Notes under the pieces: model-generated
Database searches by the model: none
What the model saw: the letters and a program-made list of their open reading frames with translations, nothing else
Told to the model about the DNA's origin: nothing
Program-made: the position numbers and the translations under genes
Source: CAYXFD01 sp964464175
Lineage (GTDB): Bacteria; Cloacimonadota; Cloacimonadia; Cloacimonadales; JAJBBL01
Direction: 5' to 3'
Assembly: GCA_964464175.1 (NCBI GenBank)
Contig: CAYXFD010000001.1
Location: 124,001 to 188,000, forward strand
Length of the DNA stretch: 64,000 bases
Part shown: piece after piece, positions 34,964 to 44,794 of the stretch
Layout of the letters: every line of letters starts with the position of its first letter
Numbering within the stretch: the first letter of the stretch is position 1

Positions 34964-35845
34964 ATGACGAAATTCGATAGAAACAACGCAAAAATCGACG
35001 GGGTCAGTTCCAAAACAGATACAGGTATCCCGGTAAAAGAGACAAAACAATTTGCCATCGGGATTGACCTGCACGGTACTCTTCTGAATGAGGAATGGAT
35101 TATCCCCACTGGTATTCTGTCCGAACTTGTTTCGATTTTGGCAAGGATTCATTCCCGTTGCCCCGTCTATATATGCACCGGTAATGATCTGAGCTTCACA
35201 GAAAGCGTTCTTCCGGAGAAGATCAGAGAGATCGTGGATGGTTATGTTTTAGAGAACGGTTGTGTGTATTATGGAGAAAAAAAAGAAGAATTGCTTATAA
35301 CACCGGAAGAGAGGATCCTGATAAAAGCCCTGGAGGCTGAACTCAAGGAGAAGTCTCTTCCCGATCTGCTTTTTTACGGGAACAGAACCGGAACTATAAG
35401 TTTGTTTACCAAAGACAAGGGGAGAGGTGTTTCTCCTTATGAACTATCCTGCTATCTGAAAAACCATCTGAAAGGACATAGCACTTTTAACCGGTTTACG
35501 ATCACTCATTCGGATGTAGCGGTTGACATCTTACCGGCAGGTCATTCGAAATATAGCGGAATGCAGAAGATCTGCCCGAACCGGAAAATAATAGCTGTTG
35601 CAGATTCCTGCAATGACTGGGAGTTCCTGTTCAGAGCCGAGCAGAGATTTATTCCCAACAACTCCTCACCTTTAATCGAAGATCAATTCAGAGCGGAAGG
35701 GATTGAGATACTCCCACTCAGATCTTACAGTCATCAGAAAGATATTGAGACAGTATATCAAAGCAGCAGGAAGTTTACTTATGGAGTTGTTGAAATCCTC
35801 AAGATACTGGAAAGAGAACTGATAAAGAAAAGGGGCAGTCTGTAA
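34964..35845 (+). CDS. HAD-superfamily hydrolase-like protein with altered active site
   Basis: This 293-residue protein resembles Cof-type HAD phosphatases (mannosyl-3-phosphoglycerate or phosphoglycolate phosphatase type). Motif I reads GIDLHGTLL: nucleophile Asp35 is present, but the second Asp (acid/base, DxD) is His37. Motif II may be YICTGND, motif III lies near GHSKYSGM and motif IV is VADSCNDWEFL. The DxD-to-DxH change would weaken classic phosphatase activity or change the chemistry. The start is uncertain because no strong ribosome binding site is visible; a later start is possible. It follows mutS by 41 bases. Confidence 0.7.
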   Translation: MTKFDRNNAKIDGVSSKTDTGIPVKETKQFAIGIDLHGTLLNEEWIIPTGILSELVSILARIHSRCPVYICTGNDLSFTESVLPEKIREIVDGYVLENGCVYYGEKKEELLITPEERILIKALEAELKEKSLPDLLFYGNRTGTISLFTKDKGRGVSPYELSCYLKNHLKGHSTFNRFTITHSDVAVDILPAGHSKYSGMQKICPNRKIIAVADSCNDWEFLFRAEQRFIPNNSSPLIEDQFRAEGIEILPLRSYSHQKDIETVYQSSRKFTYGVVEILKILERELIKKRGSL

Positions 35846-35854
35846 ACTACCCCT
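35831..35854 (-). terminator. Candidate terminator hairpin for the minus-strand ABC operon
   Basis: AGGGGCAGT (35831-35839) and ACTACCCCT (35846-35854) pair at eight of nine positions with a six-base loop. Read on the minus strand, the hairpin is followed by a T-rich TTTCTTTAT stretch. It overlaps the end of the HAD gene and lies 75 bases beyond the last gene of the minus-strand operon (stop at 35929). Confidence 0.5.
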
Positions 35855-35928
35855 GGAAAGAGAATGTTAAAAATTACTGATGACCGGAAAACAAAAACGA
35901 ATGGATTCCAGGCAGTAAGAATTAGTTG

Positions 35929-36726
35929 TCAACCCTCTAAAAACCCGAGTTTTACTTTTTGGGTATGAGAAAATAGGTCTTCGATATTCTTTTCCGTATA
36001 TAGTTCTTTCTGAGAATAAATAATCTCTCTTATCATCTGGTATAGTTCTGAGGACATAGCATAAAAACTCTGTTCCCTCAGATATTTATCTTTAATGTTG
36101 GTAAGATTATTGATCAGCGAATTTAAGATCCCCTTTTGGGCAACAATTCCTGTCTTAGCTTCATTGTAATTGTTCATCAGCATATAAGCAGTTCTATTCA
36201 AACCTTGAGTCCATCCCCCTAACTGCATCAAAGTGAAAAGATCGAACTGCCTGCTCTCATAGAGTGATACCTCAACCTCTTCCCGGTATTTTTCCAGGGA
36301 GACCATCAAATTGTCCCACTCTCCCTGACCGATCATCTCATGCAGTTCATCACCTAATCTGAGTATCTCTTCACTCAAACCGAGAAAATGAGCATATTCG
36401 ATCATTACTCCGGCTATTTCATTGAGTTTTTCGGTATTTCTTGCCTTAGTGGCAATAATGGCATCTGCTGTATTTACTCCCAGGGCAAAAGCAACCTGAT
36501 AGACATCCTCTGTTACTCTGAACACATCTTCCTCTAAAGCCTGATCAAAATCTCTGATCTCCAGATAATCTAAAGCAGAAAACATCTCATTGAAAGAGGG
36601 TAACGGGGCAAAATAGAATTCTGCCTCTACCTGTGCTTCGGGCTGACTGTTTTGGGCATTGAGCAGAAACGTCGTTCCAGTCAGCAGTAAAAACAGTCCG
36701 TAAATAATCAATCTTCTTCTGAACAT
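35929..36726 (-). CDS. Exported helical protein of unknown function
   Basis: This 265-residue protein has a signal peptide (RRRLIIYGLFLLLTGTTFLLNAQ) and a strong GGAGGAATAAG ribosome binding site. The mature part is acidic and mostly helical, without cysteines or known motifs. I do not recognise a family. It lies 30 bases downstream of the large FHA-ABC transporter gene and was probably cotranscribed, so it may be a periplasmic partner or substrate of that transporter. Confidence 0.75.
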   Translation of the reverse strand: MFRRRLIIYGLFLLLTGTTFLLNAQNSQPEAQVEAEFYFAPLPSFNEMFSALDYLEIRDFDQALEEDVFRVTEDVYQVAFALGVNTADAIIATKARNTEKLNEIAGVMIEYAHFLGLSEEILRLGDELHEMIGQGEWDNLMVSLEKYREEVEVSLYESRQFDLFTLMQLGGWTQGLNRTAYMLMNNYNEAKTGIVAQKGILNSLINNLTNIKDKYLREQSFYAMSSELYQMIREIIYSQKELYTEKNIEDLFSHTQKVKLGFLEG

Positions 36727-36756
36727 CTTATTCCTCCAACTTTTTAAGGTTACTAT

Positions 36757-39700
36757 TTATCTCTCTTTGAAAAAATACTTCAACTTTATCAAAGTTGCAA
36801 AATTTAAAAGCAAAGAGTAGAACAGCAGGATTAACAGATTCAGGTAATAAACCGGATAAACCCCTTCTCCTACTCTCCTTTGACTCGCCAGAAAAACGTT
36901 CCTGCCGCTATTCAGAAATCTGCCGTCAGTGGCATTGACGATCATTTCGATATTATGATTCGTATGCTTTCGTCTGGGATAATTTCTGGCAATCTCTCCT
37001 CTTTCCCGATAAATCCGGCTTAATGAGTTACTATAAGTCTCTTCGCTCAACTCACCATCTCTGAATTTTTCGGTTAATGTCAATCTTTTTTTCTCTACCT
37101 GATGCAGTTTTCGGTTATAGCGGTTTAGTTTTACCTGAGCGGTAAACAGTCCTTCAAATAACCAGCGGGAGGGAATGAGCTGAACGACTTCAGGGATATT
37201 ACTTGTTTTTATAAGAGTCAGTCGGGGGTTCATGTCTTCATAAAGAATGATCGCCCCTCCGAAGATTATCTGGGGAATCAGGATCAATGGCAGGACATTG
37301 ATTATCGCTTTTCTGTTGTTGATAAATGAGGAGATGAGAAGTCCAAGTGAATAACCGATCAAGCCGGCAGTGAAGAAATAAATCAGATTGATCGGAAGAA
37401 AGCCCGGTAATCGTAGAATCACTACACTGACAGCATAATAGAGGATGACCTGAATCAGAGTGAAAATCGCCAAAGCGATGATCTTTGAGGCGAGGAAATA
37501 GGATATCTTGAGATTAAGCACTTTTTCCCGCTGGATAGTCTTTCTTTCGCCCATAATTTCTTCGATACTATTGGATAATCCGAGAAAGATAAAGACGATC
37601 AGGGAAACGAAGAGAAATACTGCAATATTGGGATTATAGTGGTAGTTATAGCCTCCTCCTTCTACTGAAGTACGGAGGATAAAAGATATTATCAAGGCGA
37701 GAAGAGGTGCCTCACCAAAGGTTATCAGCAGATTTGTCCTGTTCCGGAGTTTGATCAGGATGTTTCGTTTGAGAAAGGTTAGAAACTGGGCTGCATGTCC
37801 ACTAAGAAGTAGTTTTTTCCGGGAGCTTTCCTGTTTTGTTTTAATATTCTTCTTCTGTGATGTATCGTAACTGATCAGTTCATATAATTGTTTTCTTTTG
37901 TACTTATCCCGCCAGTAATTGGGAGAGAATTTTCTTCTTGGGACAAGAGACTGTTCGACTTGTTCGTAAACCTTCTCGTTCTTATCATTATAAATGGGAT
38001 AATCGATAATATCCTGAAAGAAATCGGGCATTCTCAGATTCTTTTTCTTCACTATCTCTTCTTTCCGGTAAGCAATTTGTTCCAATTCCTGATTGAAATA
38101 GGAAAAGATTTCATCGATATCACCAAAATAAACCGGTTTACCTCCGGTGTCCATAACCAATATTTTGTCAATTTTATCAAAGATGTTGGGACTCGGTTGG
38201 TGGATGGTAATGATTACGATCTTTCCCTGGGCGGAATAGCTTTTAAGAATGGAGAATATCTGCTCGGAATCAGTTGAGGAGAGCCCAGATGTTGGTTCGT
38301 CACAAATAATAAGGGTAGGTTCGAAGAGAAGTTCCAGAGCGATGTTGAGTCTTTTTCTCTCGCCGCCGCTTAGCTTGCTTTCGTTTATTTCTCCCACCTG
38401 CTGATAGCGGCGGTGAGTCAGGTTCATTTGAGTCAGAATTCCGATTATCTTTCTATCCAGAATCTCTCTGGAAATTCCGGGATGTACTAATTTACCACGG
38501 TAGGAGAGATTCTCATAGACAGTCAGATTAGGAAACAACAAATCCTCCTGAGGTACATAACCAATATGTTGGGCATAGAAGAAGAGATTTTCGTAAAAAG
38601 GATCATTATTGATAAAAACCCTGCCATAGCTTGGAATAAGGTCAGCACTTATGGTCTTTAGCAGGGTAGATTTGCCGCTGCCGCTTTTTCCCATTATGGC
38701 AAGGATCTCACCCTTCTTGGCTCTTAAAGATATTCCGTCTAAAGCGAGAGTTCCGTCTTTGAAATAGTGTTTGATATCTACGCCCCTGATCTGTTCAATC
38801 TCAAAGGGAATAATGACAACATCAAAGTAGTTGTTAATAATGAACTGTTCTCTTACTAACTGTTTCTGCCATGATTTTTTATCGGATTCCTGATCACTTT
38901 CATCTTTTACCGAGAAATCGGTTTTATGCAAAGTTAAAATATCACGGTTGAGCTGATACCTGACCTTATCGGTTACAGGCTGATTATTGAGGAAAAGCTG
39001 CCATCCCTTTTTTACGTTGAGGATATAAAACTCACTATCTTCCAGTCCCATTGAGACAATAGTGTGAGGAGTATCTTCCTGGGTTGCTTCCAGATAGTTG
39101 TTTTTATATTTGAGATAAAGCTTTTGGGGATAAAGCACTTCGGTGCCGATATTCTCTCTCTCTTCGATAACATTAAGGATTGTAAAGGGCTGATAACCTT
39201 TAATCTGCAAAACATCGTCAAATTTAAGATCAATCTCTTTGTTTGAAGGGAGAACTTTACCGTTACGGTGAACAGTACCACTGTTGATAATTATCGAATA
39301 CGAATTGCGGTCGTTGATCAGCTTGAAGTCATAATCTCTCTTTTTGAAATCGATAACGTCGTAAATCTTTCTGGTACGGAAAATCTTCTTTAGATGAAGA
39401 TGATTGAGCTGTAGATTACCAACTAACAGGATAGCATTGGAGGGAAAATAGTAAAGACGGTTAGGCAGGAGAAGTTTTCCATTGAGGTAACTTGAGGGGG
39501 TAGAGCTGGTACCGATGAAGATATAATCGTCGATAACCATTAACAGGAGTTCATTCACGGTTACTTTTTTATCCTGAAACACGATATCGGAGTTTTCTCC
39601 TGTCCCGAAGAGCAGATAATCACGGAAGATGGTTCTGCTTGTATGACCGATATAGCGGAAACCTCCTATTGAAACCAAATCCTGCTTATCTTTCTCAATG

Positions 39701-40107
39701 GCTTCCATCAGTTCCAGGAAGTTATCAGTTTCCACACTCAGTTTTTTGGCTAAATCCAGAATCTTGGTTACCTCAGCCACAGTAAACACCTTATCGGCAT
39801 TTGCCAGGATTATAAGACTTATCAGAAGGCGTATCTTATCGAGAGTTATCAGGTTGCGGTTGAGAAAGTGAGTAACTTCATCCATATTAAAAGCTTCATC
39901 GGAAAGCTTTCGGATCTGTTCTTCCCAGGAGATGTTTTCATCAGAAAAGAGGCTTTCCAGAAGAGAATAGAACATATTGATCTCATCCGGATTGATCTCG
40001 ATATCCGATTTAAGGAGAATTATATAAAAACGGGCGATCATTTCTATGATCTTCTTCCGGTTTGTGGAGAGTGTTTTGAAGTTGCTATGACTTCCTTTTC
40101 TGATCAT
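36757..40107 (-). CDS. TerB-FHA-ABCG-type ABC transporter fusion
   Basis: This 1116-residue protein chains several domains. Residues about 15-130 look like a TerB-type helical domain (ARFYIILLKSDIEINPDE, LILANADKVFTVAEVTKI). About 160-400 are beta-rich segments resembling degenerate FHA domains (SYSIIINSGTVHRNGK). About 445-690 are an ABC ATPase with Walker A GKSGSGKST near residue 472, signature LSGGERKRLN near 580, Walker B LIICDEPTSG near 602 and H-loop TIHQPSP. About 780-1110 is an ABC2-type membrane domain with six or so helices interrupted by a soluble loop. This ABCG half-transporter with FHA is known in some bacteria. The N-terminal TerB-like part and the linked secreted protein suggest regulated export; the substrate is unknown. 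Confidence 0.8.
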   Translation of the reverse strand: MIRKGSHSNFKTLSTNRKKIIEMIARFYIILLKSDIEINPDEINMFYSLLESLFSDENISWEEQIRKLSDEAFNMDEVTHFLNRNLITLDKIRLLISLIILANADKVFTVAEVTKILDLAKKLSVETDNFLELMEAIEKDKQDLVSIGGFRYIGHTSRTIFRDYLLFGTGENSDIVFQDKKVTVNELLLMVIDDYIFIGTSSTPSSYLNGKLLLPNRLYYFPSNAILLVGNLQLNHLHLKKIFRTRKIYDVIDFKKRDYDFKLINDRNSYSIIINSGTVHRNGKVLPSNKEIDLKFDDVLQIKGYQPFTILNVIEERENIGTEVLYPQKLYLKYKNNYLEATQEDTPHTIVSMGLEDSEFYILNVKKGWQLFLNNQPVTDKVRYQLNRDILTLHKTDFSVKDESDQESDKKSWQKQLVREQFIINNYFDVVIIPFEIEQIRGVDIKHYFKDGTLALDGISLRAKKGEILAIMGKSGSGKSTLLKTISADLIPSYGRVFINNDPFYENLFFYAQHIGYVPQEDLLFPNLTVYENLSYRGKLVHPGISREILDRKIIGILTQMNLTHRRYQQVGEINESKLSGGERKRLNIALELLFEPTLIICDEPTSGLSSTDSEQIFSILKSYSAQGKIVIITIHQPSPNIFDKIDKILVMDTGGKPVYFGDIDEIFSYFNQELEQIAYRKEEIVKKKNLRMPDFFQDIIDYPIYNDKNEKVYEQVEQSLVPRRKFSPNYWRDKYKRKQLYELISYDTSQKKNIKTKQESSRKKLLLSGHAAQFLTFLKRNILIKLRNRTNLLITFGEAPLLALIISFILRTSVEGGGYNYHYNPNIAVFLFVSLIVFIFLGLSNSIEEIMGERKTIQREKVLNLKISYFLASKIIALAIFTLIQVILYYAVSVVILRLPGFLPINLIYFFTAGLIGYSLGLLISSFINNRKAIINVLPLILIPQIIFGGAIILYEDMNPRLTLIKTSNIPEVVQLIPSRWLFEGLFTAQVKLNRYNRKLHQVEKKRLTLTEKFRDGELSEETYSNSLSRIYRERGEIARNYPRRKHTNHNIEMIVNATDGRFLNSGRNVFLASQRRVGEGVYPVYYLNLLILLFYSLLLNFATLIKLKYFFKER

Positions 40108-40303
40108 CTCTTCTTTCCTGTATTGTCTATCATACTGTCAGATAACGGAGAGTTTATTTTTTGTCTATAATTAATTAGTCGAGATCTTTATCTCTGAGAA
40201 AATAGTGGAACAATCGGGTCTTATTCTTTCCGTCGGAACAAGACCGGTAAGAGTAGGACTTAGGCAGAGGGAGGCGGCATTCTGAATATTTTGCTAATAC
40301 TCT

Positions 40304-41620
40304 TTACATACTCATGATCAGGTTTTTCTTTTGGGTCTCGCAGAACTCGCAGTTATGGTAACGGCAGAAATCGTTATAAATCTTGAGAACTCCTTGCTGA
40401 TAGACTGCTTTTCTACGCAGAAGCTTCTGCTGAGGAGTGTTGAGATATTTTGCCCCCATCAGGTGTTCAATGTTGTTATGCGGAAGTCCATGATAGATTC
40501 CGTAAATTTCCCATCCCTTTTCTTTTAACTGCTGATAACTCATCTTTTCCCCAAAGAGAATAAGAATAGGGAGGATAACATTTATCAGAATGACATCGAT
40601 CCGGCTTTGTCCTAAGCGGTAGGATTTGGGTAAGGTTTCATTGCTGAATACTTTTCTGAGATTGTTCCGGATCTGTTTAACCAGATCCGAGGTCTCTGTT
40701 GTGGCAAAGACATTGATCACGCTGTTAAGGATAGAACTCTCAAGGCTGTTATAGATAAAGGGGGCGATCTGCAAAAGCCGGATAACGGGTTGATTTACCG
40801 GACGAATCCGGAAGAGATTCCAATGCAGTCCGGCTTTTTTAACTGAGTATCTCTGAGTAGAGAAAAGCTGTTTCCAGTTTTCTTTATCGGCAGAAGAGAT
40901 TATTGAGGGCATATGGTTCTCCAAGCCTGTTCCCCAGAACCAGAGGGAAAGCATTTCGTCATAGGTCATTCCCGCTTCTTTCCATCTTACCAGATCGACA
41001 TAAGGGTATTGAATAGCGGTTTGCAGGAGATTGTAACTGTTCTTGTTATACCCGGCTGCTTCCAGAAAACCCTGATAAAGCAACTGGTTAAAATCGGAGA
41101 AGAATAGTTCGGCGGCATACCTTTTGATCTTCTTTTCCATTCTTAAATATCCGAGTTTTTGCAAGACCAGGATAGTGACTTGTTCATCCATACCGGCAAA
41201 GAAGCGGCAAAAATCTTGATGATGGTCAAAGGAATGATCGTAGCGTTTGATCAATTTGGTAATATCCTCATCAAGATAATTCTTCAATTCCAGTATTTCG
41301 ATCTGTGAACCGTCCTCGGAAATGGTCAAAGGGTATTGTCCGTTGTGTTCATAAACAATGTGAAGTATAACATTATTAAAATTCGCATCTTCGTCATGAT
41401 GGTGTGCAGTCCAGTCATAAGTTTGCAGGTGTATTTCCGCATCACCCCTGAGTACATTTCCCTCCATGTTGATAATCAGGTTGTGAAAATCAGCTCCTCT
41501 GTCAGTATTCCACTGACCGGGGAACATGATTCGGACTCTTTTACCGCTGACTGTTTTGAGATTTTTAATGAGATGCTGAGCATCCCATATATGGTATAAA
41601 AGCTTTTCTGTAAACTCCAT
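40304..41620 (-). CDS. DUF2851 family protein
   Basis: This 438-residue protein matches DUF2851: EKLLYHIWDAQHL, FPGQWNTDRGADFHNL, GDAEIHLQTYDWTAHHHDEDANFNNVILHIVY, and later GYNKNSYNLLQTAIQYPY and WFWGTGLENHMP. The C-terminal CRYHNCEFCET suggests a metal site. The conserved GDAEIH/DW/H-D residues resemble a nuclease-like core, but the function is not known. It shares a 24-base spacing with the small gene upstream (41645-41866). Confidence 0.8.
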   Translation of the reverse strand: MEFTEKLLYHIWDAQHLIKNLKTVSGKRVRIMFPGQWNTDRGADFHNLIINMEGNVLRGDAEIHLQTYDWTAHHHDEDANFNNVILHIVYEHNGQYPLTISEDGSQIEILELKNYLDEDITKLIKRYDHSFDHHQDFCRFFAGMDEQVTILVLQKLGYLRMEKKIKRYAAELFFSDFNQLLYQGFLEAAGYNKNSYNLLQTAIQYPYVDLVRWKEAGMTYDEMLSLWFWGTGLENHMPSIISSADKENWKQLFSTQRYSVKKAGLHWNLFRIRPVNQPVIRLLQIAPFIYNSLESSILNSVINVFATTETSDLVKQIRNNLRKVFSNETLPKSYRLGQSRIDVILINVILPILILFGEKMSYQQLKEKGWEIYGIYHGLPHNNIEHLMGAKYLNTPQQKLLRRKAVYQQGVLKIYNDFCRYHNCEFCETQKKNLIMSM

Positions 41621-41644
41621 TAACCCTCCTAACTAACAAAAAGT

Positions 41645-41866
41645 CTATTCTCCTTTTCCTTGTTCAGAATATCCTGAATGCACCCGGGAAGCGAGATACT
41701 CCTGTTTAAATCTTTCCCTATCCTTCTCTGACATATCAGGAAGCCAGAAACGGAGGGTTTCATCTGCTTTTTCCGAATGAAGGTTCACCGGAGGAATCAG
41801 ATTACTTAGTTTCCGGCAGATGTTAAATACCTGTTCCCGTAATTCTTCAGTTTGGTCATCTTTCAT
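41645..41866 (-). CDS. Small hypothetical protein
   Basis: This 73-residue charged protein (MKDDQTEELREQVFNICRKL...) is preceded by a GGGGGTG ribosome binding site and lies just upstream of the DUF2851 gene. I recognise no family. The lack of a hydrophobic segment suggests a cytoplasmic protein. Confidence rests on the ribosome binding site and operon position. Confidence 0.5.
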   Translation of the reverse strand: MKDDQTEELREQVFNICRKLSNLIPPVNLHSEKADETLRFWLPDMSEKDRERFKQEYLASRVHSGYSEQGKGE

Positions 41867-42196
41867 TTTTCACCCCCAAAGATAATGATTCCTTTTGTAA
41901 CTGGAAATACTTCAAAGAAAAAATGGCTAACCTCTATTATGATTATCTGCTGCTGTTAAGAGAGTATCTCAAGTCTATCATGACATCCTGCCTGACCTAT
42001 TAGCAGTGAGAAAACTGAATTGATACTATCCAATCATTAGATAGGTCGATTTATCCTGCTTCACACCCCCAATTAGATAATCATTCTTCGTTAACTCTCA
42101 TTTCTCAGTGACTTTAACCTACCGGATCATTATCCGGAAGATGATACTGAGCTTGCCCTGCGATTAACAAAAGAAAAACATTAAAAGCTGGCATAT
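41867..42196. other. Intergenic region, nothing recognised
   Basis: This 330-base gap lies between two minus-strand genes. I see no RNA gene, clear terminator or repeat. It probably contains the promoter of the small gene and DUF2851 gene. Confidence 0.35.
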
Positions 42197-44566
42197 TTAC
42201 TTTCCGGCTCTTAATCTCTGAAATGATATCAAAAGTAAGCTTCCAACTTTCAACAATACAATCAGCGACATTGTTTTTGTCAATCCAAATAACGGCAGCA
42301 TGATGATTCCCCCGATTATGCCTCCGAACCATCCGCCAAGTAAATCAAAAGCATAAAGAATACCCGAACTCTTTTCGTAGTTTGGCAGCGACCCGCAATG
42401 ATACAGTTTAGCAGCCAGAGGGAACTGTGACCCGATAAGAAAACCTGATAAGAGAGGGAGAGCAAGGTAGAGATAGGAAAGCAGCTCATAGCTTACATTA
42501 AAGATCCTAATCAGTTTTATACTCTGAACAGATGCAGGTAAAAGCAAAGCAAACATGATTATCAGTAATTCCAGAATCAGCAGTCTGTTTAGTACCTGTG
42601 TTTCTACGCAAGCCGGCTTGGATAAGCGTCTCTTTTGGGTCAAAGCTCCAAGCATTGCGCCACTCATATAGGAAACAAAGAGCATTCCAATCCAGAAAAA
42701 GACATAACCGAAAAGAATCTGAAAAATGTATATAATAGCCAGGTCGAGTATCATACCGGAAAATCCGCTGGTTAGAATAACTGCAGAGGAAGTGCAGGCT
42801 AGGGTTCTCTTGGTAAGAAAAATGATCAGCAATGGAATTCCCAAGGCTATTGGCAGCAGCCAGTAAAGCAAGGTTTTAAAAGAGAGATTATAGATATAGC
42901 GGAAAATACTTTGAGAAGCTGGAGAAAACATACTATTCCAGTAGGTAAGTCCCCAATAGACTGAGATGGGATATCTATCACTATTTGTTAAGTTGGAGAC
43001 CTCAGCTGTATTCTGTTCGTACCATTTCAGCCAGCGGGGATGAAGGATATATTCCAGATAAGACTTTGAGATTAATTGGGTATCGATGTTTCTTTCCTTT
43101 ATTCTCATTTCCAGGTCTGCAATCTGAGGGATTATTCTCCCAGGCTTCCGGGATGCAAGAAAGAGATTGAAATCACCGGGTATTACATAGTGTTGTGGGA
43201 AGACCTTATGTAAGCTATTTTCAGTAATTCTGTTCAGATGCCGCATCTCCGTTGTCAGATAAGACAGGGAGCCGGGGAGGGAAAAGGCGAGGATCCCATC
43301 CTCCTTCATTCTTCCTGAGAGAAGTGAGTAGAATTCGACGGTGAAAAATCTGTTAGTTTGCAGATTATCAGGTGTACCAATATTCATCAGGATTATGTCA
43401 AATTCTCTCTCTGACTGCTCAAGGTATCTTCTGCCATCTGTCAGTACGACCCGTACCGAAGGATGAGTCAGTTCTAAACGGGTGTTACCACTTGCCAACT
43501 CCTTAACCAGATCTATAAGTAAGGGATCCAGTTCCGCATATATAATCTCTTCCGGAGAATGTCGTAAAACTTCAGAGATAACTCCTCCGGCACCACCACC
43601 GATAATCAAAATACTTTCCGGATGGGGATGAGAAAGAAGAGGGAGATGCACGAAAGTTTCGCTGAAAACCAGGTCGGTATGGGGTGTTGTCACTGAGGGC
43701 TGTCCGTCTGAGTGAAAAGTCAGTTGTTCTTCACTTTCTGTGACTGTAATGTTACCGTATATGGAATTTTGATAATGGATCACTTTCTGTCCCCGCCAGA
43801 GTCTCCCGATGGAGTAATTGTGTATTTTTGTTGAAATATTCGGTGTTAACAGATAGAGATTGAGAAAGATTAGAATTAGAAGAAAAAGAGTCGTAAACAG
43901 GACAGAGGGATGTAGTTTTAGGTTCTCATTCGGTTTTTTTTGTTTCTCACGTGCTCTAATTGCATGTTTTGTATTCAGGAACAGCAAAAGAGAGCTGATC
44001 AGATTGAACAGGGATAGCAGGAGAGCAATATTTAACGCCGGCATGAGAGGTATCAGCAGATAAGTAAGAATAAAGCCTCCGATAATTGTACCCAGCAGTT
44101 CCCAGACATAGACACGACTGATAGATACGGAGATTGATCCTTTTCTGTCAGAAAACAGCCGGCAATAGGCAGGAAAGAGCATACCGTGAATGAGGCTGAC
44201 CGGTAAGAGAATGAGTAATGAGCTAAAAAAAAGAGTAATAAACCCCAAGCCACTACCGGGAAGGGTACCTGTCAATTCTTTGGTAAAACGGACCATTAAT
44301 AAGCAAAGAGGGAAGAAGATGGAGAACAAGACCTGGAAGACAATGCATTTACCCAGAACAGATTTTGCCTTCAGTAGGATTTTTCCTCCCAGCCAACTTC
44401 CTGCAGCCTCTAACAACAGCCAGTTTGCTAAGATCACTCCGATTATCAGTTCATTGCCGAAGGAGATTATCAATAGCTCGCGCAAAATCATTATCTGGGC
44501 AGAGATGCCGCTCATCCCCATAAGGATAATTGCTGTTTTAATAACTCTGCTGTTGCTCCCGGTCAA
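42197..44566 (-). CDS. Membrane protein with spermidine synthase-like domain
   Basis: This 789-residue protein has an N-terminal bundle of about seven transmembrane helices (residues 1-250), a soluble spermidine/spermine synthase-like methyltransferase-fold domain (about 270-480: SIYGNITVTESEEQLTFHSDGQ, ILIIGGGAGGVISEVLRHSPEEIIYAELDP, VRVVLTDGRRYLE, DIILMNIGTPDN) and a second bundle of about seven helices to the end. The start is TTG after GAGGAG. Such fused membrane aminopropyltransferase-like proteins are widespread in bacteria, but few have known substrates. Polyamine synthesis is possible, not shown. Confidence 0.82.
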   Translation of the reverse strand: MTGSNSRVIKTAIILMGMSGISAQIMILRELLIISFGNELIIGVILANWLLLEAAGSWLGGKILLKAKSVLGKCIVFQVLFSIFFPLCLLMVRFTKELTGTLPGSGLGFITLFFSSLLILLPVSLIHGMLFPAYCRLFSDRKGSISVSISRVYVWELLGTIIGGFILTYLLIPLMPALNIALLLSLFNLISSLLLFLNTKHAIRAREKQKKPNENLKLHPSVLFTTLFLLILIFLNLYLLTPNISTKIHNYSIGRLWRGQKVIHYQNSIYGNITVTESEEQLTFHSDGQPSVTTPHTDLVFSETFVHLPLLSHPHPESILIIGGGAGGVISEVLRHSPEEIIYAELDPLLIDLVKELASGNTRLELTHPSVRVVLTDGRRYLEQSEREFDIILMNIGTPDNLQTNRFFTVEFYSLLSGRMKEDGILAFSLPGSLSYLTTEMRHLNRITENSLHKVFPQHYVIPGDFNLFLASRKPGRIIPQIADLEMRIKERNIDTQLISKSYLEYILHPRWLKWYEQNTAEVSNLTNSDRYPISVYWGLTYWNSMFSPASQSIFRYIYNLSFKTLLYWLLPIALGIPLLIIFLTKRTLACTSSAVILTSGFSGMILDLAIIYIFQILFGYVFFWIGMLFVSYMSGAMLGALTQKRRLSKPACVETQVLNRLLILELLIIMFALLLPASVQSIKLIRIFNVSYELLSYLYLALPLLSGFLIGSQFPLAAKLYHCGSLPNYEKSSGILYAFDLLGGWFGGIIGGIIMLPLFGLTKTMSLIVLLKVGSLLLISFQRLRAGK

Positions 44567-44794
44567 AAGAATACTCCTCTGATTTAAGGTTTCTTAACTT
44601 TGATAGTAACATTTCCCTTTATTGCCGCGGATAATCAGTCTATCGGTTCAGAAATTAACAGCTCAGTAGCGGTTATTACATGCCCTTTCTCGGTAAAATA
44701 GCGGGTAGATATTCTGGAAGAGTGGACGATAACGGCTCATTGCTGCGACAAAAATGACAGCCCATCTCCATTCAGGTGATTGGAAAAAAAGGTC

